From: Paratinospora sagittata
Taxonomy: Eukaryota > Streptophyta > Magnoliopsida > Ranunculales > Menispermaceae
Direction of reading: 5' to 3'
DNA: 64,000 nucleotides
NCBI GenBank assembly: GCA_035771175.1
Contig: CM069599.1
Location: 36,767,707 to 36,831,706 of the forward strand
The notes under the pieces were generated by a model that saw only the letters and a program-made list of their open reading frames with translations, was not told where the DNA came from and made no database searches. Made by a program: the position numbers and the translations under genes. Every line of letters begins with the position of its first letter. Within the stretch, counting starts at the first letter, position 1. This document shows positions 1 through 13,476 of the stretch, piece after piece.

Positions 1-299
1 AGATATGTATTTTGGTTACTAAATGCATTTTTGTAATTTTTTTCTTTGAAAAGAAAGATTCTATAAAAAATATGCCCTAAGTCACAAAGACACGTGTATT
101 TTGTTTCCGCAGTAACTTATGAAGCCCCGAGAGTACCGACACATAACTCCAAGCTCTCTCCTTTCTCTTCTCTCTGACTCTCACTTCCCTCCCTTTCCCA
201 AAACCAAACGCTTCGCTTCTCAAAAACCACCGTCCAGCGCTCAGCCCTACCTCTGCTCTCAACACAAGCGTTGTGCTTCGCTTCTCTTCTTCGTCTTCC
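1..299. other. 5' flank and 5' UTR of the PNPOx-like gene
   Basis: AT-rich sequence followed by a CT-rich stretch from about 155 to 240, typical of a plant 5' UTR. No separate gene is seen. The first in-frame ATG of the next gene is at 300. Confidence 0.5.
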
Positions 300-3200
300 A
301 TGGAAGCGCTTTCGAGCTCAATCATGGCATCCAGGCTCGCCGTAGAGCCTTACCATGCTCTTCCATCTCCGTTAACAACACCTAATTCGATTAAGCATCC
401 GACGAGGCAACAACAAAGCTTGTGTTTCAGCGTCAAAAGCGGCTTCGAAACCAGAAGATTCTCCGAGTGGGATTTGGGAGGAGCCGAGAGGGCTCGTGGA
501 CGTGTGCTTATTATTCCAGTTCGAGCTGCTGCGCGGGAAGTGTCCGATGATGATGCGAGCGAAGAAGCTTCGGGAAACAACGAGCTTGATTTGGTTAAAG
601 AAGAAGAGGAGTTTTCTTGGTTTGAGGTAAATTTTGGTTTGATAGTTGGAATTTTCTTCGCGAGTTTGTGTGTTTGCTTTGGAATTTTCTTTGTTCTGTT
701 AGTTTAGGTGCTTGATGTTTTGGTTTATGAAGTGGTTTCGTTGAGATGAATCCGAACGATCACTCGGATGTAGGAACTCGTATCGTGCTTTAGTACTACT
801 GTATGTGAATCAAATTCTCGTGGTTTCGAATTTAATCGAGGAAGGAAATCGTGCATTTCTATTCCCGGATGTAGAAATGAATGGGAAAGAGCGAAATACA
901 CTGGCCGGGACTATCCTCAGAGAAGCCAATTAGATGGAATTATCTGTGGGGGAAGTCTCTGAAGATGACGGAGGTTATGGCAAAGAGTTTGAGTGACATA
1001 GAATGCATGTTTCAAGTGAGATAATGATGATCCAGGCACCGCCATTGCCAATACAGGACCAAATTGTATCAATGGCCAAGCTTGAAGTAGAAGAGAAAAA
1101 GGTTAGGCGGAGTGGAAGATCTTGGCAGCCTTTGATTTATAGATTCTAAGATTTTTAAAACAAACTAGAAAAAGATCAAAGAAAAAGAAAGTGACGAAGA
1201 GACAAAAGGGTAATATTAGATCAATGAAGTTAGTTCATGAAAATCCACTTTTGTTACTTGGGTTTTAAAGTTCTCGGAGTGTGGTTAAGGCAGTTTTCCT
1301 TATCCACAAGAGGCTACGGTTTGGTTCAAGGCTGGACGAGTAGTAAACCTCTCAACACTTAGAAAAAGTTTTGATACACAATAAACCATCAAAACATTAG
1401 GAGATATACACAATACATACGTTAGGTCCGTTAGGAACTATTTTTATACCGTATATTTAGTTGTGTAATATTGTTGAGCTGCAACACTGATATCAGTTTG
1501 TTATAAACATTATTGAACTGTTAAGTGACTATATAATCTGGGTCAAATGCTCCATATTGGTTTTTAAAAACAAATGATAACTAAAAGAAAATGATTTCTA
1601 CGAGTAGAAACATAACCAACAGTAGCAATAAGCCAGAAAAAATTAAAAGAAAATAAAAGAAAGAAAGAGGTAAACGAGTACTTCAACTCTCGAAATAACC
1701 AATAGAACAACAGTAGCAATAAGCCAAAAGAAAACATAAAAGAAAACCTTCTAACAAAAGAATAGAAAATTAAAGAAAGGCAGTAAAAAAAAATGATTAT
1801 TTTAACTCTTGAAATGTCAAAAGGAAAAAAAAATGCCAAGAATTTGTTTCTTTGGTTTAATTTGATAATGCTTCTCACAAAAATCTTTTTAACTGTCATT
1901 GGCTTTGCCTTTCAATTAGTAATGAGCTTGTATCATGATGTTTCGCCAACAAGAGAAGCCCAAGCTTGTTGTTCCAAAACTTGGACCTTTCTTTAATAAC
2001 AAAGATTAAAGCTTTTAGAAGGGAAAGGAATGAATATTTTTATTTTAATAATGTACTAATGCACTATCAGAGGAACTTTAAAAAAACACATTACTGGAGA
2101 CATTTTAAAGAAAGAGAAAGATAAAGGGTGCATGTTCCACTGTGACTTGAAGCTCACAAGTTTGAATTTGAAAACAGCCTCTCCAAATAGAGTAAAGCTG
2201 CTCATGTCGGCCCTTTCAGTATTGAATGGGTATGCCCTTTTTAAAAAAGAAGTCCAACAAGCTGAGGCCCTTCTGATAGAAACCGAAGCATAGGCCTCCA
2301 AAAGCTTCTAGGTATATGCCTTATTTAGGTCAGACAAAAAACTTCCAAGATATCAGTACCACCTGAGCCTCCTCCATTTTTAAAACCATGTTTCTGAGTA
2401 CATTGGGCTAGCTATAGCCTGTACATGCTTTCTATTTGCATTTAATATAGATCAAAGTGTGTCAGCGATTTGCAAATTAGAATAATGTCTCTTACAGCAT
2501 CGTTCTACTTGCTTAAGCCTCTCGAGATATCATCGATACTTATGCCTCTTCCCATTTTTAAAACAATGTTCCTTATAGCACTGGGCTAGCTAGACCTACT
2601 TCCCTAGCATACATTTACTGTACATCAAAGTTGCTACCAACTTCAGCGATTCCTGTGCAGACACTATCATCATCACTTATACTTTATAGAGTCACCCCCA
2701 ATCTACCATTCTGACAGCTTTTACCTAAAATAAAAAATAAAAAAGTATTTTTGAACCATTTTTCTCTCTTTTTGGTGGTATTTTTGTTTTACTTTTTGAG
2801 GGTGCTATCCAAATGGCGTTTAAGGTTTTGCAGCTTATGCTGCCTTCTGAGAGTTCATAGTTCACAGAGTCATGCTACCCTGAAAAATAAATTAATTATC
2901 TCTAATATAATGTAGACAATGCATGGGTATAGCAAATGGCTACTTCAACATTGTTATGATGGAATCTATCATGTTATGAAGGGTAATTCAACTAAAATTG
3001 AAAGTGGTGAAGAGGTTCTGGAGAACTCAAAGATGGCAATTCCTCTTGCTAATTCAAGTCAAAATGGAAGTGGTGAAAATAGCCTGGAGAGCTCAAGGAT
3101 GGCAATGCCTTCTGCTATTACATCTAGTGCTAGTGCAGGTTCAAGGACTGGACTTTTTAGAACCCCAATTTCTGGTGGTGTGCAAAGTGCAACCTCTGCC

Positions 3201-5643
3201 CATGGACTACCTCGACCAGCCTTGGCTGTGCGCAATCTAATGGAGCAGGTAAAGCTTTATGATCTTTTTGTCCTTTCTATATGTTCAAGTCTGTAAACAC
3301 TAATATTTGATTATTGGCCTACCATATTTTATGGAATCTACTTTTCTGTTTATAATTGAAGGCCAGATTTGCTCACTTGTGCACTGTAATGTCTCGAATG
3401 CACCACCGTCGAGAGGGATACCCATTTGGTTCGCTGGTGGATTTTGCACCTGATCCGATGGGCCGTATGTCTTTCACTTTTGATTATTGATTTTGGGTTT
3501 GTTTTCTCTGTTCTGAAAATTGCATCTTATTCATCAAATAGAGCTTGGCCAATCACAATGGCTTGCTAATACTTTGTGCTGGTTGGACAATGTGATTGAT
3601 CCAACCATCAAGTTCCGGGTTAAAGCTCTTGTTGACATTATCATAAAATCCCCAATGTCTATAATACCTATATATGATGTCTTCTACCTATTGAATGGTT
3701 GGTCCCACCTGTTTCTGGGTGCACCATCTGGATGAGCATGCCATTAGCCGTCCATCCTTATCTCTATATGATGGGTAACCTTTAAATTCTTACTTTCCTT
3801 CAATGCATTAGTTATTCCTTTTTGTTTTTTTTTGTGCAGATCCAATATTTTCATTTTCACCCTTAGCCATCCACACAAGGAATCTGTTGGCAGATCCTAA
3901 ATGTACTCTGGTTGTGCAGGTAAATTGCTGAAAATCCCTGCTTATGTATATATATATATAGCCTTCTGTTTATGATTTTTTTCTTTTTTTGACAATTGTC
4001 TTTAAATCATAGATACCTGGATGGAGCGGACTTTCAAATGCGAGGGTGACTATATTTGGTGATGTCTTTCCACTTCCTGTTGATCAACAGGTAAACACTG
4101 CGTTCAACTGAACATTTAAGGAGCCTTATTTGATCTTAAAGGTCCCCATACTATAATGTGACGGTGAACATATTGAGGGGACCTGTCATTAGAAGTCCCC
4201 AACTAGTCTATTGCTCATAAATGTATTAGATCCATATTCAAAAGCTTATGACTTGCACATTTCTTTGGCCTTTCCCCTGGTTGGGTAGGTAAATCTTCCA
4301 ACTGGTTGGATTCTTATCGTAGAAGGTTCCTTGCATATGACCCATGTGGAATGGATCCCTACCACCTGCTTTTGTGTCCATAGAGTGCCAGGAGCATGGA
4401 AACGTGTCTAAGGAATATATTTTATTTAATCCATGGATGTGTCTGATGGTGGTGTTATTTAATGCTTGCTCTCATATGGCAGGAGTGGGCTCATAAGCAA
4501 TATGTTTCAAAACATCATCAAGGGGCTTCCCAACAATGGGGCAACTTCTACTATTTCAGGATGCAGAATATAAGGTTTGTTCTTACATTCATACCTCTTT
4601 GATCAAAGCATGTAAGTGCCTTGTCTTTAGGAAACAAGTAGTAATAACTGGGTTCATTCAGTGCATATGATTAATTTTTCCTTGCTCCATAACTATGGAA
4701 AGTTTCTTATCAACTGCTTCAGTCCCTTAATAGACTGTTAAGCTTTTGTAGGCTTGATTTATTCAGCTTTTGTTTGCAGTGATGTATATTTTATTGGAGG
4801 TTTTGGTACTGTGGCTTGGGTAGACGTGAAAGAATATGAAAATGTTCAACCGGACAAGATTGCGATCAATGGAGGGGAGCAAAACCTGAAGGTGAAGGTT
4901 TTCAAATCCTTGTTTCTTAAATATACCTTATTTATCAATTTTGTTTTTCTGATTCCTTTTACTGGCAATTGATTCTGATAGTGTAAGATGATGTAATCAT
5001 CTTTAAAACTTTTGAATATCATGACTGATAGGAGATGCCTGTGATAGCTCTAAATTGTGTGCTTTTGACAGGAACTTAATGCAATCTTCTCCAAACCCTT
5101 GAAGGAGCTTTTGTCTGCTGAAACAGAGATAGATGATGCAGCTTTGATATCAATAGACAGCAAGGGAATTGATGTGCGGGTGCGGGAAGGTGCACAGGTA
5201 CTTGCACACATTCACAGTTTTGGACAAATTATCCTGCTAGGCTCATTGTCTTTTGTCTCCACTTCATACATTTTTGTATGTTCTGTTAGCATAAATTATA
5301 CTGGTTGAGTGATTCCTGACCGTGTCTCTCGCATACTTGTGTATTTTGTCACCATTTTGTGGTTAAATTGGTTCAGATCATGTGACTTTGATCAGACCCC
5401 TCATGGAGTAGTAAGCAGACTTCACAGAATCACACAATGTCAAAAGTTTGATTATCCTTAATTTTCCTTCATGGAGTCATCTGACTTTAATTGTCTTTAT
5501 ATACCTTATTCTTTATGCAGTTCAACATCCAGAGACTGGCTTTTGACTTGGGGCATGCTGTAGAAACATTAGAGGAGGCCAAGGCAGCCCTTCATAAACT
5601 ATTAAGTAAAGATGGGGGGCTCAGATTGCAGACCAAATGTTGA
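300..5643 (+). CDS. PNPOx-like/HugZ-type FMN-binding split-barrel protein, plastid-targeted
   Basis: Nine exons: 300-626, 2916-3248, 3362-3464, 3840-3919, 4013-4090, 4483-4574, 4780-4891, 5072-5197, 5521-5643 (TGA). The phases agree throughout and give about 457 aa. The first 80 or so residues are rich in Ser, Arg and Ala and end in a VRAA-type site, which suggests a plastid transit peptide. The core (RFAHLCTVMSRMHHRREGYPFGSLVDFAPDP, then FSFSPLAIHTRNL, then IPGWSGLSNARV) is a pyridoxamine-5'-phosphate-oxidase-like barrel. The C-terminus (DSKGIDVR...QRLAF...VETLEEAKAALHKLL) resembles the DUF2470/HugZ tail. It matches the Arabidopsis At1g51560/At3g21140 family as I remember it, where no precise reaction is established; relatives bind heme or glutamyl-tRNA reductase. 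ATG 324 is a possible alternative start. Intron 1 is long (2.3 kb). Confidence 0.9.
1617..1800. repeat. imperfect A-rich direct repeat in intron 1
   Basis: The words around 'aacagtagcaataagcca' occur at about 1618 and again at about 1709, each followed by A-rich sequence with 'aactctcgaaat' or 'aactcttgaaat'. This is a local duplication inside intron 1 of the PNPOx-like gene. Confidence 0.5.
2345..2665. repeat. tandem duplication (two ~175 bp units) in intron 1
   Basis: Unit 1 starts near 2348 and unit 2 near 2527, both with 'gatatca'. Each then carries 'cc(a)tttttaaaac.atgtt', 'gggctagcta' and 'tcagcgatt' in the same order. The copies are diverged, so the duplication is old. Confidence 0.55.
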
Positions 5644-7255
5644 CGACTGCTCCAAAGCCTCTTTCTCCTCTTCTTTTTGGCACAACAAGAAAGAAGTGAG
5701 ACAATAAACGCTGCTGCAGGGTAAGTTCGGATGAAGCTGCACAAATTTGTTGGACTTGCTTCATTTCTCTTCTTTCTCTTTCTCTACTTAATTAACTTAG
5801 GAGTCAGTCAGATGCATGATATATTTATACTAGAATAGATGTCCATAGCAACTGTTTTCTTGATAAAAGGGCTCCTTACATGGGATGAGCCAGAGCAAAA
5901 TATTTTTATCTTTCTCATAAAGTGGAGCTGGTCATTAATAAAAGAGTGACTGGCTCAAAGAGTGTTATGCTTTGAACAATTTTCTTTTATACACTCTCTA
6001 TGATATTTCTGTTCTTCTTGGATAATTTCCATGGGGTTAAAGGGCCTTCTCTGTCTCTGCAATTTGTTGGCTTTGGTTTAGTGTCCAAAGTTATTCAAGT
6101 TTTAACAGTGAGTAGTAGAGACTACTGTTTTGGGTGATGGCTTTCCATCTTTAGCTCAAAGAGGTGATTTTTCCATTCAATTTATATTAGTGTGATATCT
6201 TTGGACTTTCTTATTTTGTTATATAATTTTCCAAGTGTCTGCACAGCTTTTTGAGTTTGATAGTGATTTTGTACTAATCCCAAACCTCCGGAATTTTTCA
6301 AAAAGATAATCGAAGCGCTGATTATGATGGCTACGATAGACATTTTTTTTTTTTCATTTGCCTATCCTTAATAGAAGTCGTCGTGGGGTGGAACCCGTGG
6401 CTTAATGTTAGAATTGGGATTTAATTCAATGATGGTTACAAATGTAATTCATGCATATTTATTTAACTAGCAACAATAAATCAATTAATTAATCTTTGAA
6501 AAATAATTGAATATCATATCATGTTTTTTAAAATTTATCTATAAGTTTTTTTTTTTTTATAAATTAAGTTTGATCCAAAACCTACTTTTACATTTATTTA
6601 ATTAGTAAGGTGTTGTTCTCTCATGTTTTTAAATGAAAGTTATCAAAATTAAGGAAAAGGCTTATCATGATGCTTTCACCATCCATCGGTAGATTAGGAG
6701 AAAAGATGACGTATATAGCCTTACTTTTCCGACTACAACTGAATCAATAAACGAAAAAAAAACCCATAAATCAAATCTCATGAATACATAATTTCTAAAT
6801 CTGTTTTATTGTAATCACTCTTAGAGATCGGCTAACCTACAAATAATCTTATTTTGATTGGAGAGAGAGCACTAGAAATTATCTATCCATTGAACAACAA
6901 AAATGAATGAAAATACCAAAGAAAAAGTCAATGAAATCCAGCGGCTAAGATGGGCTCGAATCAGCTTAAACTGAAGGATCCAATATACACGGTACCATTC
7001 CCCTTCACATCATTTGCTATAGCCAAACGCAAGCAAATGACAATTCCACCTTTGTCTCTCTTTCTCTCCTCAGTCATCTCCAATGTCTGCTTCTTCCACT
7101 TGAGAAGCAAAGGCGAGCCAGACATTAAAAAGAGCAGAACACACATTAGACGAAGAAAAAAAAAGAAGAAGAGCCCTTTTCATGACCAAGCCAACAACAG
7201 TATTATAACTCAGTTATATCTTCATCAAAACTAAAAGATCAACAACAGATCTTCA
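5644..7255. other. intergenic: 3' UTR of PNPOx-like gene, then 5' flank of F-box gene
   Basis: AT-rich sequence with no conserved coding signal. Polypyrimidine tracts at about 5765-5790 belong to the probable 3' UTR. The small open frames near 6950-7234 have no family resemblance and lie in the 5' flank of the F-box gene. Confidence 0.5.
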
Positions 7256-10200
7256 ATGGAATCCAACTTCGGTAGCAGCAGCAGCAGCAGTAGCAGTAGC
7301 AGTAGCAGCAAATCTTGCATAACAAATATGTCCCATGACCATATCTTCTCAATCATGCTTCTCCTTCCTGTGGATTCAGTTCTCTCCTTTTCCATGACTT
7401 GTAGAAGGTTCAGGTCTCTGGCTTCTTCCGAGACTCTCTGGGAATCACTGTGTAGAAGAGAATGGGGGAGCAGTTGTGTTGATGCCCTCTTAGCTTCTTC
7501 TTCTTCTTCTTCTCCCGAAGAGATGAAGAAGAAGCATCAACAGAAGCAACTCTCATGGAAGAGCCTGTATCAGCAGGTTTTCCAACTGGGTTCTCTCAAT
7601 TGCTCCAAATTATCTGGTTTTCATGATGATGATGATGATGTTTCATTGGGCCCAATTCCCAGAGCTTCTCACTCCCTTAATTTTGTTTCTGGGTGCCTTG
7701 TTTTGTTTGGTGGAGGGTGTGAGGGAGGTCAGTTTTACTGATGCCCATCTTTGATTTTTGCCTATTTCTGATAAAGGGTCTTTGTGTTTGATTTTTATTA
7801 TTATTTTTTTAAAATTTTTTGCACTATTCTTTTCTGTTTAAGGGTTTTTAGCTACTATTCCTTGGTTTTATTTTTTAGTTTTTTAATGGGTTTGTTACTT
7901 ATGATTGATGATTATTTAGTGTTACTGTTGAGTGATGATGCTGATGTTCTTTGTTGTTTAAGCTCAACTTAGCTTAATTTGTTGTGGAAGAGGAAGTTGA
8001 TCTTTTGTTGTAATATAGTCTTCCAGCTTTCTTCTGTCAAGGTTGTTTTCTAATGGTTTCTTCTCTATTTATTTAAAGAGAACTTCAAACTAAGCTCTCT
8101 TGAGTTTCTTATTTTATTTGTTTATAGATATACTTGAAGTTATTTTGTATGCCATTGATATGTCCTTTTCAATTTGAGGAGAGCACTGTTGACCATGGGC
8201 TACCTTCAACAGTTATAATATTAATAAAATAGTGGTGATACTTATTAATAAACTTCATGTTACAATATTAATGGTAGTGGTTGGTGTATCTAGTGGTTTA
8301 TACTGGTTTAGACTGTCATGGTTCTTCTTTTGGGGAGCATGAGTTATAATATTATCATGAACTCTTTCTGGGGGATTTTTAAAGTTAGAAATAGAAACTA
8401 TTAAGCATAAGGGCCCTTGTAATTTGCTCTGAGCTTTAAGCTTGAGTTGCTGGATCAAAGCCTAAATGGAGGAGGATTCAAAATAGAGTGGTAGCCAATG
8501 CTATATTGTTTGCATATTGTATTATGCAATTTGATTCAATGCATTTTTTTTATTTGCTTTAGCGCCAAAGATTGAGCTAGCGCTATTTTCGAGATATCCC
8601 GCCATTATTATTGAGTTCCACATGCAAAGTTTGTTCCTGGTGAAATAGTCAATTTACTTACAAAGAGGTAAACTGGGGCCCTGACCAGGAATTACAAATG
8701 CCACCTATTTTGTGTATTTTATCATTTTATTTGTTCATTTCACTTAACGTCACATGATTTGTTGCATTGCCAATGCTTCTGATTTTACATGTTTCCACAC
8801 ATACTTCTGCATCTTCTCAAGTTGGCTACACTGAAATGTTGAAATTCTTAGCTGATTGGATTAACTGGATTATAAGAATCATATAGTTGAAAATTACCCT
8901 TGGTTCTCAAATATATATATAGTTGAAACAAGTTTTTATGTTATCCATCATTTAGGGCTGACAGAATTAAGTTTTATATATTGACCAACTCATTCTGTAA
9001 TCTAGGGCATTTCACTCTGATGGGAGTTTGTTGTCAAAACAATGGAATTTGAACAAGGGAACAAGCTAATTATTTTTTAACTTTTAGCAGATGGTGTTTC
9101 TGTCTTCTGAAGGACATCCTTGAGCATAGATGGCCACTAAGTTCTTTTTGTTTAATTTTAAGGAAAATTCTATTCTAACTACAAAAAATACAACTACATA
9201 TGCAACTACACTTGTATGTTCATTAGATCATTTATTATACACATTTAGATGTGTGAAATTCACATATCCAATGAACATAAAGGTATAGTTGTATTTTTGT
9301 AGTTAGCATATATGGCTTTTCCCAATTTTAATATGATTTCTATGAGCTTGTTCCTGCTCATTTTACCAGCCTTCTTCTAACACAACCTTTTTCTTTTCTG
9401 TATTTTTTCCCTTCTCTTTTTTCCAAATAGGACGCCATGTTGATGACACATGGGTGGCATACGTTGGTAATGAGTTTAAGAGGATTCTCAGATGGCAGAA
9501 GCTTAATTCAGGCATTCCCAGCGGGCGATTTGGACACTCATGTGTAGTTATCAATGAAACACTCATTCTTTTCGGTGGGATCAACGACCATGGAATCCGT
9601 CATAACGATACATGGCTCGGGCATGTCATTCATGACGAAATGAACACAACCAACTTCTCATGGAGGCTTCTCGACGTAGGTTCTATTGTCCCTCCTCCTC
9701 GGGGAGCCCATGCTGGATGCTGCATCAATGGAAGAAAAATGGTGATTCATGGAGGAATTGGGCTATATGGTCTCAGATTGAATGATACATGGCTATTGGA
9801 TCTCTCAGATGATTTGAGACTGGCAACATGGCGTGAGATAGTGACTCACTTATCACCGCCGGCTCGTTCAGGTCACTCTTTAACATGTATAGGTGGCACC
9901 CGAATGATCATGTTTGGGGGAAGAGGCTTGGGTTATGAGGTGCTCAATGATGTTTGGCTACTTGACATAAGGGAGGAATGCTCGGAATGGGTGCAGCTAA
10001 TGTATGATTCTTCTACTATCCCAAATGGCGTGCCTTTACCACGAGTCGGGCACTCTGCTTCACTGATATTAGGAGGGAAAGTATTAATCTACGGAGGGGA
10101 AGATTCTTCCAGGAATAGGAAAGATGATTTTTGGGTTTTGGACGTTAATGCTATTCCAAGTGTAAAATTGCAGTCACACAAGCTGGACCCAATGAGATTG

Positions 10201-10425
10201 TCAAAGATGTGGAAGTGGCTACAAGCTGAGGGTGACCAGCCTAATTGCAGATCGTTTCATAGGGCTTGTGTGGATCATTCGGGTCGTTATGTTTATGTTT
10301 TTGGTGGAATGGTAGACGGGTTGGTTCAGCCGGCTGAACCGTCTGTTTTAAGGTTTGACGGTGAGCTCTTCCTGGTAGAGCTTGGGCTCAAGTCTTACAA
10401 CACAAAGGAAAGCTTACATGAGTAA
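7256..10425 (+). CDS. F-box/kelch-repeat protein
   Basis: Two exons, 7256-7727 and 9431-10425, joined in phase 1 and giving 488 aa. A poly-Ser run at residues 7-18 comes from AGC/AGT repeats. The F-box is at about residues 25-72 (HDHIFSIMLLLPVDSVLSFSMTCRRFRSLASSETLWESLCRREW). Kelch blades follow to the C-terminus, seen as repeated GR.GHS/RGAH...(M/V)..(F/H)GG....LNDTWLLDL units. F-box proteins of this kind are substrate adaptors of SCF (SKP1-cullin-F-box) ubiquitin ligases; the substrate is unknown. It resembles Arabidopsis At1g51550 in length and motif order. It lies directly downstream of the PNPOx-like gene on the same strand. The 1.7 kb intron carries a MITE. Confidence 0.92.
9175..9306. 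mobile_element. MITE (~132 bp, long terminal inverted repeats), family M1 copy 1
   Basis: Ends are near-perfect inverted repeats of about 21 bp: 'ctaactacaaaaaatacaac' at 9175 against its complement ending at 9306. Internal sequence is also partly palindromic ('tgttcatt' ... 'aatgaaca'). It lies in the F-box gene intron, and a related copy is at 20310-20440. A target-site duplication was not clear. Confidence 0.7.
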
Positions 10426-11347
10426 GATGGATGTACCTAACCTTGCAGGAGTCTTTTGTAAATGGTAATTTTCTCAGTGCATAGTGTATTGCATCTGCAT
10501 GAGTTGAAATGGTCTGGTTTTCATGGTTGTAGTTCTTACCATGAGACCTTGTATTTGGTGTCCAACTCGAAAGATTGTAATGGTGATAAAGCATGACAGC
10601 TTATTCTGGATTTTGTAAGCAATTTAGATATGCGGGAGGATTGCCATTAGAATGGAAAAATAATGTTGATAATAATTACATAATTACTGTCATGTTCATT
10701 GATATCCTAGGTATTATACAGCCATGGTTACTGCAGTGAAACCAATCAATTTGTTTTTGTGTGTGTGTGTGCGCTTTTCTTTTTTTTTTTTTTTTTTTCT
10801 CCTCTCGTATATGATTAACCTTTACGCATGTTATAGATGTCAAAATTGTGATTCGAATAGATGAATTCTAAGATTTACATTTTAATCTGATTCCTGAATC
10901 ATTATACATGTGAATCTTAAGTGAATAGGTCCAAATCAAGCATAAATGGAAATTAAATCGGTTTGATTCATTAATTAGCTAAAAAAACCACTAGTGCATC
11001 TATAATTCTCTGATATTTAATATATACAAATATACTATTTACATTTACATTGTGAGGCTTACAATGTAAATGTAAAGAGAGAGATGGAGAGAGATACAAG
11101 TTGATCTACAAAATGAATCCATATCACAGTAGCATACAAGGAACATTCATCTCAGTACATGAAGAATTTGCTTTGTTCTTAAACTTAGATACTGGATTAC
11201 ATTCAGAAATTACAATTGAAGATAGGTGTGGCCTTGTTTGAGTGAAACTACAATTTCAATGGAAACAATTCATCTTCTAGCTCAGGCAGCTTTCACCGGC
11301 GACTTTGTATTGAGCACTGCACCAGGAAAAACTGAAGCACAAATTCT
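10426..11347. other. convergent intergenic region
   Basis: It lies between the stop of the F-box gene (plus strand) and the stop of MDL (minus strand), so it holds two 3' UTRs. A (TG)n run and a poly-T tract lie at about 10755-10800. No gene is seen. Confidence 0.5.
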
Positions 11348-12297
11348 TCAAAATGTTGAGCCATTGAACCCAAAGAACGAGCGCTGCACCAAAAGAGAAA
11401 CTTAAAATGTTCCTAAGATGCTCCTTAAAACAGAACTTTGTATGAAATTCAACTAAAAGAAACAAAAGGGTGAAGAAAAAGAATGGTAACTTCTATCAGA
11501 AATACTGCAAACAGATAAAGGAAAACTCGGATTTTTGGCTTACCTCAACATCATAGAACTTGATGTAAAATCGAGAGCTATCCAACGAAAGCTTGGTTTC
11601 GAGAATCTCGGCGATTGCTGAACTGAGCTTTCCATTGACACTTGGATTAAGCCCTCCAATGGATATCAGTTCTCCATAAGCACTTGGCTCTTCAGTTCCA
11701 GCAAATGCAATAGGTACTCCTCCATTCAGTAAAATCATCACATACTGAACAAACATCATTGACCCAAAGTTATTAAATGAAGACATCAGAAAAAGGATTA
11801 TAAATGAAAAATTACATAATCCTGACATGCTGCTTAGTTGGGAAAAGGCTTAGTTGAGTTGAGAATAAGTAAGCCACTGGTAAGAGGAACCAAATTCTCA
11901 ATAAAAGGTGACACAAGAAACTCATAATTCCTTGAAGAGGATTTTCCAATTATTTCAGAGCAACTATAAAGTAATTCTATAAGTGTCCTTTGTTTTAAAC
12001 AAAGAAAAAAGATACCATAAACCCATTATCCACAGAGAAAAGTTATCAAACACCATATGCACAAAGAACTTCTAATAACAAATCATCATCATCATCATCA
12101 TCATCATTACTAAATATCTCTAACATATTACAGCATAGAACAAGAGGGAATTAATTAATACCAAAATGGGTATTTCCAATACTCACAGATTCAGGCTTTC
12201 CAATGATCTTTGCAACAACTTTGGTGGCATCTTTAAGGATGTCTGAAGCCACAACGGCATCTACTGGAACATTGGTGTAAAGATTCAAAGTGGGCAT
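11348..12297 (-). CDS. MDL1: MIF/D-dopachrome tautomerase-like protein (MDL)
   Basis: Three exons on the minus strand: 12187-12297, 11544-11744 and 11348-11383, each phase 0, giving 115 aa, the usual MIF length. It starts MPTLNLYTNVPVDAV, so Pro2 (the tautomerase catalytic base after Met removal) is present. The middle block YVMILLNGGVPIAFAGTEEPSAYGELISIGGLNP and the C-terminus FYDVERSFFGFNGSTF are typical of plant MDL1/MDL2. The C-terminus lacks the SKL-type peroxisomal signal expected of MDL3-like members. The role of plant MDLs in defence or flowering time is known only in part. MDL1 rather than MDL2 is a guess, based partly on a CIA2-like gene being in the same window. Confidence 0.93.
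12082..12108. repeat. (ATC)n microsatellite
   Basis: About eight ATC units in intron 1 of the MDL gene. Confidence 0.8.
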
Positions 12298-13476
12298 TTT
12301 TATTTTATTGATAACAAAAACACTGGAATTCTGACGTTGTCTTGCGAGGCTGGTTAAGGGATAAGGAGAATAACAACAGCAGTGCTATCCAGCCGCTATT
12401 AAACAAGAAGACAGAGCAACGAGGCTTGTTCTTGCAGCCTTACACCGTTCATCCTGGCGGTAGACGAACGGTCTAGTAGTCAATGCCATTCGTATGCCAA
12501 AGAGATGTTTTTTTTAAAAAAAACAAGGCATTATTTTCTAATACATATGACCATCAGGAGCCATGTGGATATGCCTACACGATTGAACCGTAAAGAAATA
12601 TTCAACTTTCTTTAACTACCAGTCAGTACCTTTTGGAAGTTATTTATTTATTTATTTATTATTATTTTTAATTAATGAAAAATTGGAGGAAAGCGTAATT
12701 ACTTACCAGGTAAAATAAGGACAAAATTGACCGAAGTTAAAGTCTAACTCTATATCCTTAAGACAATTTCATCCTGCACTGATGCTCGTAAGATATTACG
12801 ATCACATCTTGTAATAATAACATTTCAAATTACAAGAACAACGAACTAATATATGTATAAATCTCTCACATCCACACATACTGACTAAAATAAAAAATAC
12901 ATGTTCTAAATAATAAGGACTATTTATACTTATCAAAAAGATGCAAATCAAAGCGAGACAAGATTGAGAAAAAACATTTTTTACAAATATGTCTATACAT
13001 TAATAGACACCCTTTAAAAAATCACATCCCTTTAATGAATAGGTTTTATGTAAATGAACACATCTATTTAATACATCTTTCCATCTTTCTAATTTTTCAT
13101 TCATTTTAAAATAAGCTTTTCATATCAATTTTTTTTTCAACAAGAATCTCTTCACATTCAATTCATTCTACATTTAAAATTATTTCTCTAAGGATTTCTT
13201 GTTTGACTCAACTCAACTTAGTTTTTTTCAACTACATAAACACTGAATAAAAATATAGGAAAATCATGATATGTAGAATTGTTGCATTGGGTAACAAGAA
13301 TTGAATCTTCATGCCAAGTGCTAACAACAAGACAACTTACCATCATCATAAAAAATAAAAAATAAAATCTTCAATACTATCTTTTGAGATGAGGCAAGGC
13401 ATTATATATAGTACTTAATTAATATATATATATATATATTATTTTATTTTATTTTTCTTTAAAAAAAAATGCATAT
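12298..13476. other. intergenic: MDL 5' flank and 3' flank of WAT1 copy A
   Basis: AT-rich sequence without coding signal. An (AT)n run is at about 13424-13440. The last 120 bp resemble the 3' flank of WAT1 copy B ('gatgaggcaag...atatat'), which supports a recent duplication of the 3' ends. Confidence 0.5.

Noticed and set aside
273..299. Start of the PNPOx-like gene at 273
   Set aside because: The codon at 273 is GTG. The first ATG in this frame is at 300, and plant genes rarely use GTG.
12082..12108. CRISPR-like or other regularly spaced array
   Set aside because: It is a simple ATC microsatellite. No spaced repeats are present anywhere, as expected for a plant genome.
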